Below, piece after piece: positions 31,059 to 41,862 of a stretch of 64,000 nt of DNA; the first letter of the stretch is position 1; every line of letters starts with the position of its first letter. Under the pieces are notes generated by a model, which saw nothing but the letters and a program-made list of their open reading frames with translations, was not told where the DNA came from and made no database searches. This DNA is from IDS-8 sp035304345. Lineage in GTDB: Bacteria; Pseudomonadota; Gammaproteobacteria; Steroidobacterales; Woeseiaceae. The translations under genes and the position numbers were made by a program. The DNA lies in contig DATGQE010000091.1 of assembly GCA_035304345.1 (NCBI GenBank), positions 1-64,000 on the forward strand. Reading direction: 5' to 3'.

Positions 31059-31547
31059 ATGAACAGGTTGAGGAGCTGGGCCAGGACCCTGCTGCTGTAC
31101 GAGCTCTGGATCGGGCTCGCCGTGACCCTGCGCAACTTTTTCCGGCCCGAGGTCACGGTGCAGTACCCGGAGGAAAAGACCCCGCAGTCGTTCCGCTATC
31201 GCGGGCTGCATGCCCTGCGCCGCTACCCGAACGGCGAGGAGCGCTGCATCGCCTGCAAGCTATGCGAGGCCGTCTGTCCCGCGCTGGCCATCACCATCGA
31301 ATCGGGAATAGGCGAGGACGGCACACGGCGCACGACGCGCTACGACATCGACCTCTTCAAGTGCATTTACTGTGGCTTCTGCGAGGAAGCCTGCCCCGTG
31401 GATGCCATCGTGGAGACCCGCATACACGAATACCACATGGAGACGCCGGGCGAGAACATCATGACCAAGGACAAGCTGCTGGCAATCGGCGATCGCTTCG
31501 AAGCGATGATCGCGGCCGACAAGGCGGCGGATGCCAAGTACCGGTAG
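31059..31547 (+). CDS. nuoI: NADH-quinone oxidoreductase subunit I
   Basis: NuoI carries the two [4Fe-4S] clusters N6a and N6b that pass electrons to N2. The 162-residue protein has the two motifs CIACKLCEAVCP (Cys63, 66, 69, 73) and CIYCGFCEEACP (Cys102, 105, 108, 112) after an amphipathic N-terminal helix. I chose ATG 31059, which has AGGGG seven bases upstream; a TTG at 31053 lies too close to that site. Confidence 0.96.
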   Translation: MNRLRSWARTLLLYELWIGLAVTLRNFFRPEVTVQYPEEKTPQSFRYRGLHALRRYPNGEERCIACKLCEAVCPALAITIESGIGEDGTRRTTRYDIDLFKCIYCGFCEEACPVDAIVETRIHEYHMETPGENIMTKDKLLAIGDRFEAMIAADKAADAKYR

Positions 31548-31556
31548 GAACGCGCG

Positions 31557-32165
31557 TTGATCCAGGCAATCCTCTTCTACACGTTCGCGGCCGTGCTGGT
31601 CGCCGCCGCGCTGGGCGTCATCCTGGTTCGTAACCCGGTGCACGCCGTGCTGCTCCTGATCCTGACGTTCTTCCAGAGCGCGGTGCTGTGGCTGCTCGCC
31701 GAAGTCGAGTTTCTCGCCATCGTGCTGGTGCTCGTCTACGTCGGCGCGGTCATGGTGCTGTTCCTGTTCGTGGTGATGATGCTGAACATCAACGTCGCGA
31801 CCGTCCGCGGAGGATTCACCCGGTACGCGCCGTTCGGGCTCGCGATCGCCGCGCTCATGGTCATCGAGCTGGTGCAGGTGATCTGGCTGCGCAGCCGCGT
31901 CGGCACGGGCGCGCTCGCGGCCGGCTTCCAGCCGACGCCCGAGGGATACAGCAACACGAAGTCCCTCGGCGCCATCCTCTACACCGAGCACGTCTACGCG
32001 TTCGAGATCGCCGCGGTCATCCTGTTGCTCGCGATCGTCGCCGCGATCACGCTGACGATGCGCAAGCGGCCGGGGCTCAAGGTGCAGGACATCGGCCGGC
32101 AGGTTGCCGTGCGCCCGCAGGATCGCATCCGCATCGTCAGCATGAAGGCGGAGGAACGGCGATGA
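31557..32165 (+). CDS. nuoJ: NADH-quinone oxidoreductase subunit J
   Basis: NuoJ is a membrane subunit with five helices and the broken helix near the E-channel. The 202-residue protein has the conserved ARNPVHAVLLLILTF-type segment (here VRNPVHAVLLLILTFFQSAV), VEFLAIVLVLVYVGAVMVLFLFVVMML, and a basic C-terminal tail. The start appears to be TTG at 31557. Its last codon and stop overlap nuoK (GATGATG). Confidence 0.94.
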   Translation: MIQAILFYTFAAVLVAAALGVILVRNPVHAVLLLILTFFQSAVLWLLAEVEFLAIVLVLVYVGAVMVLFLFVVMMLNINVATVRGGFTRYAPFGLAIAALMVIELVQVIWLRSRVGTGALAAGFQPTPEGYSNTKSLGAILYTEHVYAFEIAAVILLLAIVAAITLTMRKRPGLKVQDIGRQVAVRPQDRIRIVSMKAEERR

Positions 32166-32473
32166 TGACGATCGGGCTCCCGCACTACCTGACGCTCGCG
32201 GCCATCCTGTTCGCGATCAGCGTGGCCGGTATCTTCATCAACCGGCGCAACCTGATCCTGCTGCTGATGTGCGTCGAGCTGATTCTCCTGTCCGTCAACT
32301 TCAACTTCATCGCGTTCGCGCGGTGGCTGGGTGACGAGACCGGGCAGATATTCGTCTTCTTCATCCTGACGGTGGCCGCCGCGGAAGCGGCCATCGGCCT
32401 GGCGATCCTGGTCGTGCTGTTCCGGACGCAGCAGTCGATCAACGTCCAGGAACTGGATTCGATGAAGGGCTAG
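32162..32473 (+). CDS. nuoK: NADH-quinone oxidoreductase subunit K
   Basis: NuoK is a three-helix membrane subunit with the channel glutamates. The 103-residue protein shows NRRNLILLLMCVELILLSVN, containing the first conserved Glu, and FFILTVAAAEAAIGLAILV, containing the second. Two adjacent ATGs (32162 and 32165) are possible starts. It overlaps the nuoJ stop and is followed by nuoL after 24 bases. Confidence 0.95.
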   Translation: MMTIGLPHYLTLAAILFAISVAGIFINRRNLILLLMCVELILLSVNFNFIAFARWLGDETGQIFVFFILTVAAAEAAIGLAILVVLFRTQQSINVQELDSMKG

Positions 32474-32497
32474 AAGCAAAAGGGGCAGGGGCAGGGG

Positions 32498-34462
<1,965 letters not shown>

Positions 34463-34474
34463 CGGGAGCGCACC

Positions 34475-36016
34475 GTGGACCTGTCGAACAGCCTCCTGAG
34501 CTTGCTGATCTGGCTGCCCATCGTGGGCGGCCTCGTGGTGCTCGCCATCGGCGACGCAGGCGACGCGAAGTCGTCCCGCGCCGGCACGATGCGCGTGGTC
34601 GCGCTTGCGAGCTCGCTGCTCACCCTCGTCGCCGGCATCTTCCTGTACGCGCGCTTCGAGAACGGCGTGGCGGCGATGCAATTCGTCGAGCGCGTGCCCT
34701 GGGTGCCGTCGTTCGGCGTGGACTACCACCTCGGGGTGGACGGCATCTCGGCACCGCTGATCCTGCTGACGGTGTTCATCACCCCGCTAGTGGTCATTGC
34801 CGGCTGGGACACGATCAAGCAACGGCCGGCGCAGTACTTCGGGGCCTTCCTGATCCTCGAAGGGCTGATGAACGGCGTGTTCGCCGCCCTCGACGGTGTC
34901 CTTTTCTACGTCATGTGGGAAGCGATGCTGGTGCCGATGTTCCTGATCATCGGCGTATGGGGCGGCGAGCGGCGCATTTACGCGACGCTGAAGTTCTTCA
35001 TCTACACGTTCTTCGGCTCGGTGCTGCTGCTCGTGGCCTTCATCTACCTGTACGTCCAGGCCGGCGACTTCAGCTTCGCCTCCTTCGTGGACGTGCCGCT
35101 CACGCTCACGGAGCAGAAGTACCTGTTCATCGCCTTCCTGCTCGCGTTCGCAGTGAAGGTACCGATGTGGCCGGTGCACACCTGGCTCCCCGACGCGCAC
35201 GTCGAAGCGCCGACCGGGGGGTCCGTGATCCTGGCCGCGATCATGTTGAAGATGGGTGGGTACGGTTTCATCCGGATCTCCATGCCGATGCTGCCGGACG
35301 CGAGCGCGTACTTCGACGGCCTGATGATCGCGTTGTCGCTGATCGCGATCGTGTACATCGCGTTCGTGGCGCTGGTGCAGAAGGACATGAAGAAGCTCAT
35401 CGCGTACTCCTCCATCGCGCACATGGGCTTCGTCACGCTCGGCTTCTTCCTGCTCTGGTCGATCCTGGAACGGCAGGGCGACGTCCAGGGTGCGGCGCTC
35501 GGCATGACCGGCGGCATGGTGCAGATGGTGTCGCACGGGCTGGTCTCGGGGGCGCTGTTCTTCTGCGTGGGCGTGCTCTACGATCGCCTGCACAGCCGCC
35601 AGATCGCCGATTACGGGGGCGTGGCGAACACCATGCCCATGTTCGGCGCGCTCATGGTGCTCTTCGCGATGGCCAACGTCGGGTTGCCCGGCACCTCGGG
35701 CTTCGTGGGGGAGTTCATGGTGATCATGGCCAGCTTCAAGGCGAGCGCCTGGTACGCGTTCGGGGCGGCCACGATCCTCGTGACCGGCGCGGCGTACACG
35801 CTGTGGCTGGTCAAGCGGGTCGTCTACGGCGAGGTCGGCAACCCGAAGGTCGGCCAGTTCTCCGATCTCAATGCACGCGAGCTCACCGTGCTCGGCGTGC
35901 TGGCGTTCGCGGTGCTGCTCCTGGGCATCTGGCCCGCGCCGCTCGTGGACATGATGGCGGCTTCGGTGGAGCAGCTCGTCGACCAGCTGGGCCGCTCGAA
36001 GCTCGCCGGGCTCTGA
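34475..36016 (+). CDS. nuoM: NADH-quinone oxidoreductase subunit M
   Basis: NuoM is the middle antiporter-like subunit. The 513-residue protein carries YVMWEAMLVPMFLIIGVWGG with the channel Glu, VPMWPVHTWLPDAHVEAPTG, the Lys-bearing LVQKDMKKLIAYSSIAHMGF helix and the MVSHGLVSGALFFCVGVLYD segment. The start is GTG at 34475, 12 bases after nuoL. Confidence 0.96.
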   Translation: MDLSNSLLSLLIWLPIVGGLVVLAIGDAGDAKSSRAGTMRVVALASSLLTLVAGIFLYARFENGVAAMQFVERVPWVPSFGVDYHLGVDGISAPLILLTVFITPLVVIAGWDTIKQRPAQYFGAFLILEGLMNGVFAALDGVLFYVMWEAMLVPMFLIIGVWGGERRIYATLKFFIYTFFGSVLLLVAFIYLYVQAGDFSFASFVDVPLTLTEQKYLFIAFLLAFAVKVPMWPVHTWLPDAHVEAPTGGSVILAAIMLKMGGYGFIRISMPMLPDASAYFDGLMIALSLIAIVYIAFVALVQKDMKKLIAYSSIAHMGFVTLGFFLLWSILERQGDVQGAALGMTGGMVQMVSHGLVSGALFFCVGVLYDRLHSRQIADYGGVANTMPMFGALMVLFAMANVGLPGTSGFVGEFMVIMASFKASAWYAFGAATILVTGAAYTLWLVKRVVYGEVGNPKVGQFSDLNARELTVLGVLAFAVLLLGIWPAPLVDMMAASVEQLVDQLGRSKLAGL

Positions 36017-36038
36017 TGGCACTCGGGACGATTCACGC

Positions 36039-37481
36039 ATGAGCTGGACCGAACTCGCACCTGCCGCACCGGAAATGGCGCTGCTCGCGTTGATCTGCGG
36101 TGTGCTCGTCGTCGACCTGTTCATCGAGGACGCACGGCGTGGCATCACCTACTGGCTGAGCATGGGCAGCCTGGCGATCACGGCGATCGTGCTGCTCGCC
36201 ACGGCGCCGGACTCGCGCACGTTGATTTTCGACGGGAGCTACGTGAGCGACGGCCTCTCGCTGGTGCTGAAGCTCTCTTCGGTGATCCTCGTCGGCCTGA
36301 GCTTCGTGTACGCCCGCGGGTACCTCGCGCAGAACGGCCTGCACAAGGGCGAGTTCTACACGCTCGGCCTGTTCGGCCTGCTCGGCATGATGATCATGAT
36401 GTCGGCGAACAGCCTCATGACCATCTACCTCGGGCTCGAGACCCTGGCCCTGTCGCAGTACGCGCTCGTCGCCTTCGACCGCAACTCCAAGGTGGCGGCC
36501 GAGTCGGCGATGAAGTACTTCGTGCTCGGCGCGATCGCCTCCGGCGCGCTGCTGTACGGCATCTCGTGGACCTACGGCGTGACGGGGCACCTGGGCTTCG
36601 ACGAGATCGCGGCCGCGCTGAGGGCCGATCCAGGCCTGAACGGCGTGCCGCTGTGGTTCGGGATCGCGTTCATGATCGTCGGAATCGCGTTCAAGTTCGG
36701 CGCGGTGCCGTTCCACATGTGGCTGCCGGACGTCTACCACGGGGCCCGCACCCCGGTGACGATCTACCTGGCCGCGGCACCGAAGCTCGCCGCGCTCGCG
36801 CTCGTCGTGCGCATCCTGGCCGAGGGCCTGGGCAGCCTGTACGAGGCCTGGCAGGGCATGGTGATGGTGCTCGCGGTCCTGTCGTTGGTCATCGGCAACG
36901 TCGTGGCGATCGCCCAGAGCAACATCAAGCGGATGCTGGGTTACTCCACGATCGCCCACGTCGGCTTCATTCTCGCGGCGTTCTTCTGCGGGACGGAGCA
37001 GGGCTACGGCGCGGCGCTGTATTACGCGATCACGTACGTGATCATGGCGGCCGGCTCGTTCGCCATGGTGATCCTGCTGAGCCGCAAGGGCTACGAGGCG
37101 GAAAACCTGAGCGACTTCAAGGGGCTGAACGCGCGCAGCCCGTGGTTTGCCGCGATGATGCTGTTCTTCATGTTCAGCCTCACCGGCGTGCCGCCCTGGG
37201 TGGGCTTCTTTGCCAAGCTGACCGCGATCGAGGCGGTGCTCGACGCCGGGTACCCGGCACTCGCCGTGCTGATGGTGCTCGCGTCCGTCGTCGGCGCGTA
37301 CTACTACCTGCGGGTGGTCTGGTACATGTACTTCGACGCGCCGCAGGACCGCTCCGTGCTGCAGGCCTCCCTCGACACGCGCATCGCGCTCAGCCTGAAC
37401 GGCCTCGCGGTGCTCGCGCTCGGCATCGTCCCGAGCTGGCTGATCCGCGTCTGCTACGAGGTCTTCGGCGCCCTCCAGTAG
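36039..37481 (+). CDS. nuoN: NADH-quinone oxidoreductase subunit N
   Basis: NuoN is the antiporter-like subunit next to NuoK. The 480-residue protein has IYLGLETLALSQYALVAFDR, KFGAVPFHMWLPDVYHGART, the AQSNIKRMLGYSTIAHVGFI helix and FMFSLTGVPPWVGFFAKL. It closes the fourteen-gene operon. Downstream there are 103 G+C-rich bases without a T-run, so no standard terminator was seen before the sulfotransferase gene. Confidence 0.96.
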   Translation: MSWTELAPAAPEMALLALICGVLVVDLFIEDARRGITYWLSMGSLAITAIVLLATAPDSRTLIFDGSYVSDGLSLVLKLSSVILVGLSFVYARGYLAQNGLHKGEFYTLGLFGLLGMMIMMSANSLMTIYLGLETLALSQYALVAFDRNSKVAAESAMKYFVLGAIASGALLYGISWTYGVTGHLGFDEIAAALRADPGLNGVPLWFGIAFMIVGIAFKFGAVPFHMWLPDVYHGARTPVTIYLAAAPKLAALALVVRILAEGLGSLYEAWQGMVMVLAVLSLVIGNVVAIAQSNIKRMLGYSTIAHVGFILAAFFCGTEQGYGAALYYAITYVIMAAGSFAMVILLSRKGYEAENLSDFKGLNARSPWFAAMMLFFMFSLTGVPPWVGFFAKLTAIEAVLDAGYPALAVLMVLASVVGAYYYLRVVWYMYFDAPQDRSVLQASLDTRIALSLNGLAVLALGIVPSWLIRVCYEVFGALQ

Positions 37482-37584
37482 CGCGCACCGCGCGCGACCC
37501 GCGCCGGCGGGGTTCCCGGCCGCGCGCAACGCGGGCCGGAGGGGCGGAGCAGAACATCGGCGGGCACGCGGGGTCGGATAGGAC

Positions 37585-38292
37585 ATGGTGGCCTTCGTCA
37601 TCGTCGCCGACCTCCGCACGGGCTCGACGCTGCTCGCGTCCAGCCTCGACCGGCACCCGGACGTACGCTGTTACGGCGAGCTGTTCCATTCGGAGGATCT
37701 CCCGGACAACCGGGTCGAGGGCGTCGGGCGCGACAGCGCCTCCGCGGAGGCCCTGCTGCGCGCCCTGTTCCGCGGCACGGGCGAGCGGGCCTGCGGGTTC
37801 AAGATGATGACCTTCCTGCCGCTCGCCTCGGAAGCACGCTGGCCGGACGCCTGGGAGCGCCTGCGTGCCGTGCCGGGCCTCCGGGTGCTGTGGCTCACGC
37901 GCCGCGACCGCCTCGCCCAGTACGCGTCGCTCGAGGTCGCGCGCCGGACCGGTGTCTACCACCCTCACGACGATGACCGGCTGTACCGCCCGGAGCACCG
38001 CCCGACGATCGCCGTCGACCCCGCCGCGTTCCTCGCCTGGGTGGCGGAACGCGACGCTTTGCTCGAGCGGCGGCGCCGGGAGCTCGAGGGACTGCCGGCG
38101 CTCGAGCTCGCGTACGAGGATCTCGCGGAGCGCTGGGACACCACCCTCGCGCGCGTGCAGGCGTTTCTCGAAGTTCCAGGGGTACCGGTCGAGCCGGCCA
38201 AGCGCAAGCAGGAGGGCCGGTCGCTCGCCGAGGTGATCCGGAACTACGGCGAGCTTGCCCGCTCCCCGACGATCATGCGATACGCCGGTTGA
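37585..38292 (+). CDS. Stf0-like sulfotransferase
   Basis: The 235-residue protein fits PAPS-dependent sulfotransferases of the Stf0 type, which sulfate trehalose in mycobacteria. The 5'-phosphosulfate loop is at residues 9-20 (DLRTGSTLLASS), followed by HPDVRCYGELF, and the 3'-phosphate-binding strand and helix appear as LRVLWLTRRDRLAQYASLEVA. The tail KRKQEGRSLAEVIRNYGEL has the basic C-terminal site. The acceptor is unknown. It lies directly behind nuoN on the same strand and meets the histidine phosphatase tail-to-tail with a 20-base overlap. Its neighbours make a sugar or inositol glycoconjugate the likely acceptor, which is inference. Confidence 0.78.
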   Translation: MVAFVIVADLRTGSTLLASSLDRHPDVRCYGELFHSEDLPDNRVEGVGRDSASAEALLRALFRGTGERACGFKMMTFLPLASEARWPDAWERLRAVPGLRVLWLTRRDRLAQYASLEVARRTGVYHPHDDDRLYRPEHRPTIAVDPAAFLAWVAERDALLERRRRELEGLPALELAYEDLAERWDTTLARVQAFLEVPGVPVEPAKRKQEGRSLAEVIRNYGELARSPTIMRYAG

Positions 38293-38863
38293 CCTCGCGA
38301 ATGCGCGGCCCTGTGTCCGTCAGGACGATCGTCGTCACGGATGCGTAGTCGATCTCGAAGCGGTCGAACAGGTCGATCGGGGCACCGCAGCACCAGGCGA
38401 GCGCGAGCCTGATCGGGTCCCCGTGGCTGAACAGCGCGACGTTGCCGTCGCGCGCCTGCGCCGCGGCGAGCAACTCGCTTACGACGCGCGCCTGCACCTC
38501 GACCAGCAGCTCCCCGCCCGGAATTCGCGTGCCGCTGCGAAACGCGTGATAGCGCCGCCACGCTTCGGAGTCGGCGATCGATTCGACGGTGCGGTCCGTC
38601 CATTCGCCGTAATCGATGTCGGCGAGCGCGGCCGAGATCTCGAGCTCGACGCCCAGCCGCTCCGCGGTCGGCGCTGCCGTCGCGCGCGCTCGCGCGAGCG
38701 GGCTGGAAAGCACGCGTGCGATCGATTCGGCCGACAGCGCATCGGCAATGTGCCGCGCCGCTTCCCGACCCGCTGCCGTGAGGCCGTGCCCCGGCGCGCG
38801 GGCGGAAAGCAGGGACGGCGGCCCGTCCTTCTCAGCGTGCCGGACGAGAAAGAGCGTGGTCAT
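38273..38863 (-). CDS. Histidine phosphatase superfamily protein
   Basis: A 196-residue protein of the phosphoglycerate-mutase-like fold. The catalytic RHAE is at residues 8-11, the second phosphate Arg lies in LSSPLARARATA, the acidic IDYGEWTDRT loop is present, and the second His is in ALFSHGDPIRL. It resembles the small SixA/CobC/GpmB-type phosphatases rather than true mutases. It is the last gene of the minus-strand operon and overlaps the inositol-phosphate synthase gene by 32 bases. A role as inositol-phosphate or sugar-phosphate phosphatase in this pathway is plausible, but the substrate cannot be read from the sequence. Confidence 0.85.
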   Translation of the reverse strand: MTTLFLVRHAEKDGPPSLLSARAPGHGLTAAGREAARHIADALSAESIARVLSSPLARARATAAPTAERLGVELEISAALADIDYGEWTDRTVESIADSEAWRRYHAFRSGTRIPGGELLVEVQARVVSELLAAAQARDGNVALFSHGDPIRLALAWCCGAPIDLFDRFEIDYASVTTIVLTDTGPRIREVNRRIA

Positions 38864-40007
38864 GCGCGGCGGGCTGCTTCACGGCGCCGGCGACTGCGGC
38901 CTGCGAGACCTCTCCGCGAATGAACGCCTCGGTGCGGCGCCGGGCCTCGTCGTCCGGGAACTGCCGGGGCGGCGATTTCATGAAGTAGCTCGCCGGATCG
39001 ACGAGCGGGCCGCCGATGCCCCGATCGAGCGCGAGCTTCGCGCAGCGGACCGCGTCGATCACGACGCCGGCCGAGTTCGGCGAGTCCCACACTTCCAGCT
39101 TGAGCTCGCACTTGAGCGGCACGTTGCCGAACGTCGTGCCTTCCATGTAGATGTGACACCATTTGCGATCCGCGAGCCACGGCACGTAGTCGCTCGGCCC
39201 CACGTGCACGTCGGCGGGATCGAGCGGCTGCCCGAGCTCGCTCGTGACCGCGTTCGTTTTCGAAACCTTCTTGGAGTGCAGCCGCTCGCGTTCCAGCATG
39301 TTGAGGAAGTCGGTATTGCCGCCGAAGTTGAGCTGGTAGGTGCGATCCAGGCGTACGCCTCGGTCGCGGAACAGCCGCGTGAGCAGCCGGTGGGTGATGG
39401 TCGCGCCGACCTGCGACTTCACGTCGTCGCCGATGACCGGCAGCCGGCGGTCGGCGAAGCGGCGTGCCCACGCCGGGTCCGAGGCGATGAACACCGGGAT
39501 GCAGTTCACGAACGCGCAGCCGGCCTCGATGGCCTGCGCGGCGTACCACTTCGTCGCGGCCTCGGCGCCGACCGGGAGGTAGGCGACGAGCACGTCCGTG
39601 TGCGTGCGCCGGAGCACCGCGGCGACGTCCGCGGGCTCGTCCGGCGCTTCCTCGACGCGCTCGCGCAGGTACTTGCCGAGCCCGTCGTGAGTGGGGCCGC
39701 GACGCACCTCGACGCCGAGCGGCGGCACCTCGGTGAACACGAACGTGTTGTTGGGCTCGGCGAACACCGCGTCGGCGAGGTCTTTCCCCACCTTGTTGCG
39801 ATCGACGTCGAAGGCGGCGCTGAACTCGATGTCGCGCACGTGGTAGCCACCGAGCTCGACGTGCATCAGGCCGGGCACGGGTTCGTCCACCGGCGCATCG
39901 CGGTAGTAGCGGACGCCCTGCACGAGGGAGGAGGCGCAGTTGCCGACGCCCGCGACGGCGACGCGCACGGGACCGGGCGTGGAACGGAACGGGTTCGGTG
40001 CTTTCAT
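38832..40007 (-). CDS. ino1: Myo-inositol-1-phosphate synthase
   Basis: The enzyme isomerises glucose-6-phosphate to inositol-1-phosphate using NAD. The 391-residue protein has the Rossmann loop VAGVGNCASSLVQG near residues 18-31, then FDVDRNKVGKDL, the VNCIPVFIASDPAW and GDDVKSQVGATITHR segments, and the catalytic-region FGGNTDFLNM. The short length and the NCASSLVQG loop are those of the actinobacterial/archaeal class rather than the longer eukaryotic type. This gene is rare in gammaproteobacteria, which hints at transfer. Start ATG 40007 has GGAGG upstream. It lies between the nucleotidyltransferase fusion and the histidine phosphatase. Confidence 0.9.
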   Translation of the reverse strand: MKAPNPFRSTPGPVRVAVAGVGNCASSLVQGVRYYRDAPVDEPVPGLMHVELGGYHVRDIEFSAAFDVDRNKVGKDLADAVFAEPNNTFVFTEVPPLGVEVRRGPTHDGLGKYLRERVEEAPDEPADVAAVLRRTHTDVLVAYLPVGAEAATKWYAAQAIEAGCAFVNCIPVFIASDPAWARRFADRRLPVIGDDVKSQVGATITHRLLTRLFRDRGVRLDRTYQLNFGGNTDFLNMLERERLHSKKVSKTNAVTSELGQPLDPADVHVGPSDYVPWLADRKWCHIYMEGTTFGNVPLKCELKLEVWDSPNSAGVVIDAVRCAKLALDRGIGGPLVDPASYFMKSPPRQFPDDEARRRTEAFIRGEVSQAAVAGAVKQPAAHDHALSRPAR

Positions 40008-40071
40008 GTCGGGAGAACCTCCGTGCCCGCGGCCCGGTCGCGGGCCCTCGGACGAGTGTGCGGGGCCACGC

Positions 40072-41859
40072 TCACCATGCGACGTGGCGGCCGTCTTCGC
40101 CGGCCGCCGCCTTGCGCGCCGTGCCGGGGGCATAGCGGCGCACCATGCGTGCGCAGAATTCCGCGTACTCCTCCGGGACGAGCGGAGGGCTGGTGTGGTG
40201 GGGCTCGATGCCCCGGTGCTCGGGTGTGAAGCAGAACGTGAGCGTCACGTGGAAGTCGGCCAGCGCTGCCATCTGGCGATCGAACCACGCTTCCGCGTTC
40301 GGCCGGAAGCTGTCGGCCCAGCTCAGCCCGGTGCGGACGTAGGTGACGCCGAGGCGCTTCAGCCAGGCGACGGCCTCGTCGAGGCGATGGTCCTCGAACT
40401 GGAACCACTGGCAGATGCCGATCTCCGGCGTGTAGCGGGGGAAGAGGTCGGCGGCGGGCTTGGGCGAGCCGTCCTCGCGCAGCAGCCCCATGTAGAAATG
40501 GCGGTAGTACGCCGAGCCCTCGGCCTCGCGGTGGCGCGTGGTCGCCGGCCACGCTTTCGGCAGGTCGTAGAGGCTGTACCAGTGGATGCGGGGGGTGCGC
40601 CCGATGAGCAGCTCCGCCATGCGCTCGAGCCCGAACACGCCGAGCTCCTCGGCGCCGAACGTGGAAGCGCCGACCTCGGACACCCAGATCGGCAGGTCGG
40701 TGACCACGCGGATCTCCTCGAGCTTCGCCGGCCACTCGTCGATTTTCCAGTGGTTCCAGTCGAGCGGAAAGCCGTGCACCGCGACGACGTCCATGCGCTC
40801 GAGCACGCCCTGGTTGCCCATGCGCTCGACGAACAGCGGATCGATCGGCGACATCCCGCCGAGCACCTGCGTGAGCTGCGGATTCTCCGCGCGCACGGCT
40901 TCGCTGGCGAGGATCGCCATTTCGCTGAAGGCCTTCCACTCGGTGTCGATGAAGAAGTTCCAGTGCGACTTGTTGTTCGGCTCGTTCCAGAACATCACGG
41001 CTTCGACCCCCGCGGTCGTGCCGGCCGCCGGGGTGGAGGGAGGGCGGGCCGGAGCACCGCCCGAGACGACCACGCGTCGCGGCGCCGCCGGCCGCGGCCG
41101 TCCGCGCAGGGTCGACAAGGGCGACGGGGAGGCGGCCGAACGGCTGGCGAGCAGCTTCAGCGCTTCGCGATACCCGTGCACCGTGCCGACGTCCACGTAC
41201 GCTTCGCCCGCCTGCACCGCCGCCGCGCGGCCGCCGCCGGCCAGCCAGGCGTTGACCAGCGTGCCGACGTACTCGTCACGGCGCTCCGGCCGCTGCCACA
41301 GGCGGTGCAGCGCGTGGTACGCCGCGCCCGGGAGGCGAAAACCGCCCCAGATCCACGACGTTCCCGGCTCCTGGTGCTTGACCCGGATCTCGCGGACGTC
41401 GCCCGCCGCATCCGTGAGCACGGCGTCGAAGAGCTCGGGGCGCTCGACCGGGAACAGGAGGAACGACAGCCGGTCGTCGGGCAGCCGGGCGAAGCCGTCG
41501 ACCGGAAACCAGATCGTGTCCGGGAGGCCGACGAGCACGGATTCGTCCGGCGCGATGAGGGCCGCGGCCTGGAACAGGGCGTCGCACAGGCCCCGCGGCT
41601 CGGGCTGCACCGCGTACACGACGTCGGCGGAGCCGATGCGGCCGCCGTAGTAGCTGAGGATGTCCGACTTGCCGGGCGAGATGACGAAGCAGAGCCGGTC
41701 GGCCCCGGCCGCCAGCATGCGCTCGATGAGGTATTCGCTCACGGCACGCGGGCGCTCCGCTTCCCCGTCGAGGCGGCTTCCGACCGGCAGGAGCTCTTTC
41801 GAGAACGCGAGGGGCTGGATACGGTTGCCGGTGCCGGCGGCCGGGATGATGCCCCACAC
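40072..41859 (-). CDS. Sugar nucleotidyltransferase fused to a glycoside hydrolase-like domain
   Basis: The 595-residue protein joins two enzymes. Residues 1-240 are an RmlA/GalU-type nucleotidyltransferase with IIPAAGTGNRIQPLAFSKEL at 4-22 and ALIAPDESVLVGLPDTI further on. Residues 241-284 are a Pro/Ser/Ala-rich linker. Residues 285-580 resemble a clan GH-A glycosidase (often annotated beta-xylosidase): the acid/base Glu is in MFWNEPNN (289-296), the nucleophile Glu is in IWVSEVGAS (391-399), and IHWYSLYDLP follows. The segment with VRTGLSWADSF and VTLTFCFTPEHRG, usually before the NEP motif, comes after it, so the barrel looks circularly permuted. Start GTG 41859 is four bases behind the glycosyltransferase stop. 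Confidence 0.75.
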   Translation of the reverse strand: MWGIIPAAGTGNRIQPLAFSKELLPVGSRLDGEAERPRAVSEYLIERMLAAGADRLCFVISPGKSDILSYYGGRIGSADVVYAVQPEPRGLCDALFQAAALIAPDESVLVGLPDTIWFPVDGFARLPDDRLSFLLFPVERPELFDAVLTDAAGDVREIRVKHQEPGTSWIWGGFRLPGAAYHALHRLWQRPERRDEYVGTLVNAWLAGGGRAAAVQAGEAYVDVGTVHGYREALKLLASRSAASPSPLSTLRGRPRPAAPRRVVVSGGAPARPPSTPAAGTTAGVEAVMFWNEPNNKSHWNFFIDTEWKAFSEMAILASEAVRAENPQLTQVLGGMSPIDPLFVERMGNQGVLERMDVVAVHGFPLDWNHWKIDEWPAKLEEIRVVTDLPIWVSEVGASTFGAEELGVFGLERMAELLIGRTPRIHWYSLYDLPKAWPATTRHREAEGSAYYRHFYMGLLREDGSPKPAADLFPRYTPEIGICQWFQFEDHRLDEAVAWLKRLGVTYVRTGLSWADSFRPNAEAWFDRQMAALADFHVTLTFCFTPEHRGIEPHHTSPPLVPEEYAEFCARMVRRYAPGTARKAAAGEDGRHVAW

Positions 41860-41862
41860 CGC

